NCBI GenBank assembly: GCA_028819575.1
Contig: JAPPLB010000002.1
Location: 1 to 64,000 of the forward strand
DNA from: Bryobacterales bacterium
GTDB lineage: Bacteria; Acidobacteriota; Terriglobia; Bryobacterales; UBA6623
DNA length: 64,000 bases
Direction of reading: 5' to 3'
Shown here: positions 59,177 to 64,000 of the stretch, piece by piece
Position numbering within the stretch: position 1 is the stretch's first letter
Layout: each line of letters opens with the position of its first letter
Translations under genes and position numbers: made by a program
Notes under the pieces: model-generated
What the model saw: only the letters and a program-made list of their open reading frames with translations
What the model was told of the DNA's origin: nothing
The model's database searches: none

Positions 59177-60631
59177 ATGTCCAGTTCATCCACTAGCGGA
59201 GTATGGGTCCGTTCTCGCAGACAGTTCCTGCAGAAGTCCGCGTTCGGCTTCGGATCGCTGGCGCTGGGCCATCTGCTCGACCGGGACGGCCTTGCATTCG
59301 CCGCCGAGACGGCATCAAGGCGGGCGAACCCGTTACGCGCCAAGAAGCCTCATTTCCCCGCCAAAGCGAAGAGTGTCATCTTCCTCTTCCTGCAAGGAGG
59401 GCTGAGCCAAGTCGACAGCTTCGATCCCAAGCCGGCCCTGGCCCGGTGGGACGGCAAGTTGCTTCCCGCGGACTACCAGGGCGGCAAGCTGCTACTGGCG
59501 CAAATCAACGCCTTCGAAGCCAAGTTCATGCAGACCCGCCGGACGTTCAAGAAACGAGGCCAGTCCGGCATCGAGATTTCCGATCTCTTCGAGCAAACGG
59601 CCGAGCTGGCGGATGAGCTGGCCGTGATACGGTCCTGCTATCACGAGTCCTTCATCCACGGACCCGCTCTCAGCATGTTGAACACCGGCTCGCTTCGGTT
59701 GGGCGCGCCGAGCCTGGGAGCGTGGACGTTGTATGGCCTGGGGAGTGAATCCGACAGCCTGCCGGCCTATGTGGTGATGACCGACAACTACCTGCGGTCG
59801 AGCAAGTCCCTGTATGGAACGGGGTTCCTGCCGGCCACCTACCAGGGCACTCTGGTTTCGACGGTGGGACCCGCCTTCGAGAACCTGAGTCCATCGCCGC
59901 ACATCGGCCTGGGAAGGCAGCGCAGGATCCTGGACCAGGTGCATCGCTGGAACCGGCGGCACCTCGAAACGCGCGGGGACGACAGCAGGCTCGACGCCCG
60001 CATGAACAACTACGAGTTGGCGTTCCGCATGCAGATGGCCGCGCCGGAACTGGTCGATCTATCGAAGGAGCCGGAGCACGTTCGGGAACTCTACGGAATA
60101 GCGGGAAAGCAGACGGCTCGATTTGGCGGCATGTGCCTGCTGGCGCGCCGCATGGTCGAACGCGGCGTACGCTTCGTTCAACTGTACAGCAGCGGTTGGG
60201 ACGGGCATAGCGAGTGCGACAAGGGCCACCTCAAGGTGGCGGCGAAGATGGACCGGCCCGTCGCCGGCCTCATCAAAGACCTGAAGCAGCGCGGTTTGCT
60301 CGAAAGCACTCTTGTGGTTTGCGTGGGAGAATTCGGCCGCACCCCAGTCATGCAAGGGAGCAATGGGCGCGACCACAATCCCTACGGATTCAGCGCCTGG
60401 ATGGCCGGCGGAGGCGTTCGGGGCGGCAAGGTGATCGGGGGCACCGACGAGTTCGGTTTCGCCGCGGTGGAAGACCGGGTTCACGTCAATGCCCTGCACG
60501 CGACCATGCTCGAACTCCTGGGCCTCGACCACAAGAGGCTGACCTACTTTTTCGAGGGCCTTGAAAGGAGGGCCACCGGCGTGGGCGAGACGGGGAACCA
60601 TAGCATCGCGTCCCGCCTGCTGGAGGGATGA
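59177..60631 (+). CDS. DUF1501 protein (Tat-like leader)
   Basis: RSRRQFLQKSAFGFGSLALG, FLFLQGGLSQVDSFDPKPAL, GEFGRTPVMQGSNGRDHNPYGFSAW. Confidence 0.94.
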   Translation: MSSSSTSGVWVRSRRQFLQKSAFGFGSLALGHLLDRDGLAFAAETASRRANPLRAKKPHFPAKAKSVIFLFLQGGLSQVDSFDPKPALARWDGKLLPADYQGGKLLLAQINAFEAKFMQTRRTFKKRGQSGIEISDLFEQTAELADELAVIRSCYHESFIHGPALSMLNTGSLRLGAPSLGAWTLYGLGSESDSLPAYVVMTDNYLRSSKSLYGTGFLPATYQGTLVSTVGPAFENLSPSPHIGLGRQRRILDQVHRWNRRHLETRGDDSRLDARMNNYELAFRMQMAAPELVDLSKEPEHVRELYGIAGKQTARFGGMCLLARRMVERGVRFVQLYSSGWDGHSECDKGHLKVAAKMDRPVAGLIKDLKQRGLLESTLVVCVGEFGRTPVMQGSNGRDHNPYGFSAWMAGGGVRGGKVIGGTDEFGFAAVEDRVHVNALHATMLELLGLDHKRLTYFFEGLERRATGVGETGNHSIASRLLEG

Positions 60632-61167
60632 ACCGCAGTCAACGATTGCTAATTCTGGCGGTGCTCACGGCTTTGGCCTCGATCCACGTCCAGGCGGCGG
60701 ATGAGGGCGGAAACGAGACAGGGGAACCTGCCTTCGAAAACGTGATCCGCCTGCCGCAAGACTTGTACACCCAAGATGGCCGGTTGCTCGAGCAGGGCAT
60801 GTACCGCGTGAGGGCGCAGTTCGACGGGGGGAGACCGACTCTGGTTTTCGAAAGCTCCGACCTGGAAAAGACGACGATCGAGGGGAAGCCGAGGGAGCGT
60901 ATTCGACAGGGAGTGCCCAACGTTCCCATCGCGGGAACGATGTTCCTGCGTTCAACCGACAACCCCGTCGGAACGGACGCCGAACGGCACCACAGCAAAA
61001 CGGGACATCCCCAGTATCAGGAAACGGAACGAGACTGGAAGGCAGCGCTGCGGATGTACCGGCATGCGGACACCCAAAAGAAAGACATCTTGCTGCTCTT
61101 TCAACGGCGGTTGCCCGGTGCGCGCTGGGAGTCGATAGAGTACCGGGTTTATTCGAGCAACCCGTAG
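60628..61167 (+). CDS. Hypothetical secreted protein, translationally coupled to DUF1501
   Basis: ATGA overlap with upstream stop; signal peptide MNRSQRLLILAVLTALASIHVQA. Confidence 0.75.
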   Translation: MNRSQRLLILAVLTALASIHVQAADEGGNETGEPAFENVIRLPQDLYTQDGRLLEQGMYRVRAQFDGGRPTLVFESSDLEKTTIEGKPRERIRQGVPNVPIAGTMFLRSTDNPVGTDAERHHSKTGHPQYQETERDWKAALRMYRHADTQKKDILLLFQRRLPGARWESIEYRVYSSNP

Positions 61168-61171
61168 GCGC

Positions 61172-62290
61172 TCACTGCACGAGCGCGGTTTCCCTGACCG
61201 CTGCGTTGAGGGCGGGCATCAATTCATGAGCGAACAGCTCCATGCTGCGGAGCCAACTCTCCTTGTCGTCCCAGTCGTAGCTCATCAGGATCAGGGTTCC
61301 GAAAGGACCCGTTTCTTCGCGCATCTCGAGCAGGCGCCGCAACGCTTCATCGACATCGCCTGCGATGATCTGCTCGGTCATGAGGAAGTCGAGTTGGCAA
61401 TCGGCGTCGCTCATGTCGAGGTCCCGCTTGTAGATCTTGCGGCCGAGCCCCTTATCGAAGAGGCGGCCGATGTACTCGTAGTTCTGTCCCAGCGAGTTCC
61501 TTCGCGCTATCTCTTCGGCTTCCCTGGTCGTGTCGGCCAGGAAAATCGATCGCGCGATCTTGAATTGGGAACGGTCGGCGATGCGCCCCGCCTCGCGCGC
61601 GCCCGCTTCGTAGGAGTTCCACATATCCGCCAGAACGTTGGCCGTCACCAGGCAGTGGCCGAACGGCTGAAACCCTCGTCGACCGGCCTCTCTCATCGAG
61701 GCTGAATTGCGGCTCATGCCGGGCATGGCGATCGGAGGATGCGGCTTCTGGAGGGGCTTGTGGATGTATCCGATGCCGGTTTCCTCATCGACCGTATCCT
61801 GCAACCGAATGTTCCAGTGCTTGCCCTCGATCACGTAGGGCGGATCGGATTCCCAAAGATGAAGAATCATGTCGATGGCTTCGCTCACCATGGAGGAACC
61901 GAATTTGGGCTCCAGACCGTACAACTCCTGATCGGCGGTCACGCTGCCGGGTCCGAAGCAGAGGTTGAGCCGGCCCTTCGACAGATGGTCCAGAAAGGCG
62001 AGCCGGCTGGCGACGTGAGCCGGGTGGTGTTGCTGAAGACAGACCGGCGCCGGACCCATGCGAATCGTTTTCGTCTCGCCGAGCGCCCGAGCGATGAATA
62101 TCTCCGGCATCACGATGTTCTCGTATTTCATCGTGTGATGCTCGCCGATCCAGAACTCCGAGAAACCGAGCTCCTCGACACGGACGATCAGTTCAAGATC
62201 TTCGTCGTAGGATTGCGCCAGCGGCTTGTCCGGCGGATGAAAGGGCATGATGAACATGCCGTAGTCGATGTGATTGACCTGGTCGTTCAT
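61172..62290 (-). CDS. LLM class flavin-dependent oxidoreductase (luciferase-like)
   Basis: LGFSEFWIGEHHTMKYENIVMPEIFIARALGETKTIRMGPAPVCLQQHHPAHVASRLAFLDHLSKGRLNLCFGPG. Confidence 0.92.
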   Translation of the reverse strand: MNDQVNHIDYGMFIMPFHPPDKPLAQSYDEDLELIVRVEELGFSEFWIGEHHTMKYENIVMPEIFIARALGETKTIRMGPAPVCLQQHHPAHVASRLAFLDHLSKGRLNLCFGPGSVTADQELYGLEPKFGSSMVSEAIDMILHLWESDPPYVIEGKHWNIRLQDTVDEETGIGYIHKPLQKPHPPIAMPGMSRNSASMREAGRRGFQPFGHCLVTANVLADMWNSYEAGAREAGRIADRSQFKIARSIFLADTTREAEEIARRNSLGQNYEYIGRLFDKGLGRKIYKRDLDMSDADCQLDFLMTEQIIAGDVDEALRRLLEMREETGPFGTLILMSYDWDDKESWLRSMELFAHELMPALNAAVRETALVQ

Positions 62291-62328
62291 GGGCGGCGGC
62301 TCCGATCGGAGAACGAGTCCCCCTATTT

Positions 62329-62557
62329 TAGCCAGCATTTCTCACCACCCGACGGTCGAAGCACACGATAAAAAGGCCGTGATTCGTGTCTCGTGTCTCG
62401 TGATTCGTGAAAAACCTTAAAGTCCGTGTTGCTCGAGCCAAGCGGCTTGCGCCTTTTTCCACCGCCCGGCTCGCGCCTTTTTCCTCCGCTCGGCTTGCGC
62501 TTCGTCCTGACGGCCCTCTCACGCACTTTGCCTCGCCATGTGGTGAGAAATGCAAGG
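62329..62557 (-). repeat. TIR element copy 6, inverted and chimeric (two 24-bp units; centre replaced by heptamer array)
   Basis: tagccagcatttctcaccacccgacggtcgaagcac...gtggtgagaaatgc; interior cgtgattcgtgtctcgtgtctcgtgattcgtgaaaaacc. Confidence 0.88.
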
Positions 62558-62672
62558 TGGACGAGCTATTGAACCGTTATCAGAAGTGAATCAAGTGACC
62601 CTCGTTGAGGTCAGCAGGCAGTCTAGCCTCAGTTGAAGCTCCGGCCGGCTTCCAGTAGGATTGTGCTGACCC

Positions 62673-64000
62673 ATGGCCGCCGGCACAACGGATGACCCGT
62701 ATCTTCTGACCGCGGAGGACGTGGAAGATGCTCCCGTACGACCCTTTGCAATCCTGAAGCGCATCGGCCCGGGGTTGGTCACGGCGAGCGCGGTCGTGGG
62801 CACCGGCGAGTTGATCGCCACCCCGGTCCTGGGAGCAGAGAACGGCTATTTGCTGTTGTGGCTCGTGATCCTGAGCTGCGTGATCAAAATCGTCGTGCAA
62901 AACGAGCTGGGCCGTTACGCCATCGGCACCGGCGAGACCGGGGTGGAAGCGTTGAACCGCCTGCCGGGGCCGCGCCTGCGCGTCTCGTGGGTACTGTGGT
63001 TGTGGCTGTGCATGTACACCACGACGTTGATGACGCAGAGCACGATGCTGGCTGGCATCGCCGAGGTGATGAATCGTGTCTTTCCCTCGATATCGATCCT
63101 GGTTTGGATATGGACACTCACGATCGGAACCATCGTTCTGTTGGTTGTCGGCCGCTATGGTTTCATCGAGAAGATCTCGATCAGTCTCGTCGTCTGTTTT
63201 ACCTTCGTCACCGTCGGCGCCGCTTTCGTTCTGATGCTGAGGCCCGAATACTTCTCTTGGGGACGCCTGTCTGAAGGATTCTCGTTTCATCTGCCGCAAG
63301 GCGGGTTGGCCACGGCGGCAGCCGTGTTCGGCATCACCGGGGTCGGCTCGGCGGACCTGATCAACTATCCGTACTGGTGCATCGAGAAGGGCTACGCTCG
63401 TTACGCGGGTCCGCGCGACGAAACACCGGCCTGGCTCAGACGGGCCCGAGGATGGATTCGCGTGATGGGCGCGGACGTGATTTTCGCGGCTGGCGTTTAC
63501 ACGTTCGCGACCGGCGCTTTCTATCTGCTGGGCGCGGGCATCCTGCACGGACTCGGAGTGTTGCCCGAGGGGACCGAAATGGTTCGCACCCTCTCGAACA
63601 TCTACACCGAGACGCTGGGAGGCTGGTCGAACTACCTTTTCCTCGGCGGCGCCATCGCTGTATTGTATTCGTCGTTGTTCGCGGGGACGGCCGCCGCGGC
63701 CAGAGGCTATGCCGATTTCGTGCGCGTCCTCGGCGGGTACGATCGACATGACGCCGCCGCGCGCTTCCGTTACATCCGAATCTTCTCCGCCGTTCTGCTG
63801 TTGATCCCGGTACTCTACTACATACTCTTGCGTGAACCGGTCTTGATGGTGAAGATCGGCGGGATCGCCCAAGCCCTGATGCTGCCCATCATCGGAGCGG
63901 CCACGTTGTATCTGCGGTACGTTCACTTGCCTCGAAGGATCCTTCCCAGGGGCTGGATCACGCTCGCGCTTTGGGTGACGACCGCCCTGACCGCAGTGAT
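62673..64000 (+). CDS. Nramp-like divalent metal transporter (C-terminus beyond window)
   Basis: Translated directly: MAAGTTDDPYLLTAEDVEDAPVRPFAILKRIGPGLVTASAVVGTGELIATPVLGAENGYLLLWLVILSC...; multiple TM segments; open to window end so absent from ORF track. Confidence 0.85.
   Translation, partial: MAAGTTDDPYLLTAEDVEDAPVRPFAILKRIGPGLVTASAVVGTGELIATPVLGAENGYLLLWLVILSCVIKIVVQNELGRYAIGTGETGVEALNRLPGPRLRVSWVLWLWLCMYTTTLMTQSTMLAGIAEVMNRVFPSISILVWIWTLTIGTIVLLVVGRYGFIEKISISLVVCFTFVTVGAAFVLMLRPEYFSWGRLSEGFSFHLPQGGLATAAAVFGITGVGSADLINYPYWCIEKGYARYAGPRDETPAWLRRARGWIRVMGADVIFAAGVYTFATGAFYLLGAGILHGLGVLPEGTEMVRTLSNIYTETLGGWSNYLFLGGAIAVLYSSLFAGTAAAARGYADFVRVLGGYDRHDAAARFRYIRIFSAVLLLIPVLYYILLREPVLMVKIGGIAQALMLPIIGAATLYLRYVHLPRRILPRGWITLALWVTTALTAV

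Noticed and set aside
62580-63926. 448-aa minus-strand ORF at the right edge
   Set aside because: Antisense to the Nramp-like CDS 62673-64000, which is missing from the ORF track only because it is open at the window end

Overview
64 kb of a GC-rich bacterial genome. The gene content (DUF1549/DUF1553 + DUF1501 pairs, FG-GAP/ASPIC CRTAC1-like proteins, an Oar-like TonB receptor, TPR proteins) suggests Acidobacteriota or a Planctomycetes-like lineage; this is inference. I count six DUF1549/1553 + DUF1501 gene pairs, one DUF1592-type + DUF1552 pair, two Gfo/Idh/MocA oxidoreductases, four ASPIC/FG-GAP proteins (one fused to a parvulin-type PPIase), three TPR proteins, a PSCyt1-WD40 fusion, an exopolysaccharide glycosylphosphotransferase, an O-antigen ligase-like protein, an LLM flavin oxidoreductase and an Nramp-like transporter running off the right edge (absent from the ORF track). 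No tRNA, rRNA, transposase or CRISPR array was recognised. The most unusual content is a dispersed intergenic repeat system. (1) A ~185/209 bp element has ~20 bp terminal inverted repeats (CTAGCCTGCATTTCTCACCAC...GTGGTGAGAAATGCAGGCTAG), internal hairpins and a 24 bp unit present 0, 1 or 2 times; its right end supplies an SD-like sequence and ATG to downstream genes. (2) Short heptamer arrays (CACGAAA/CACGAGA/CACGAAT) have a conserved leader and trailer. (3) A ~600 bp composite repeat contains a 228 bp internal tandem duplication, a G-rich core and a perfect-palindrome/T-run terminator-like hairpin. These modules recombine with each other, and no mobilising gene is visible.
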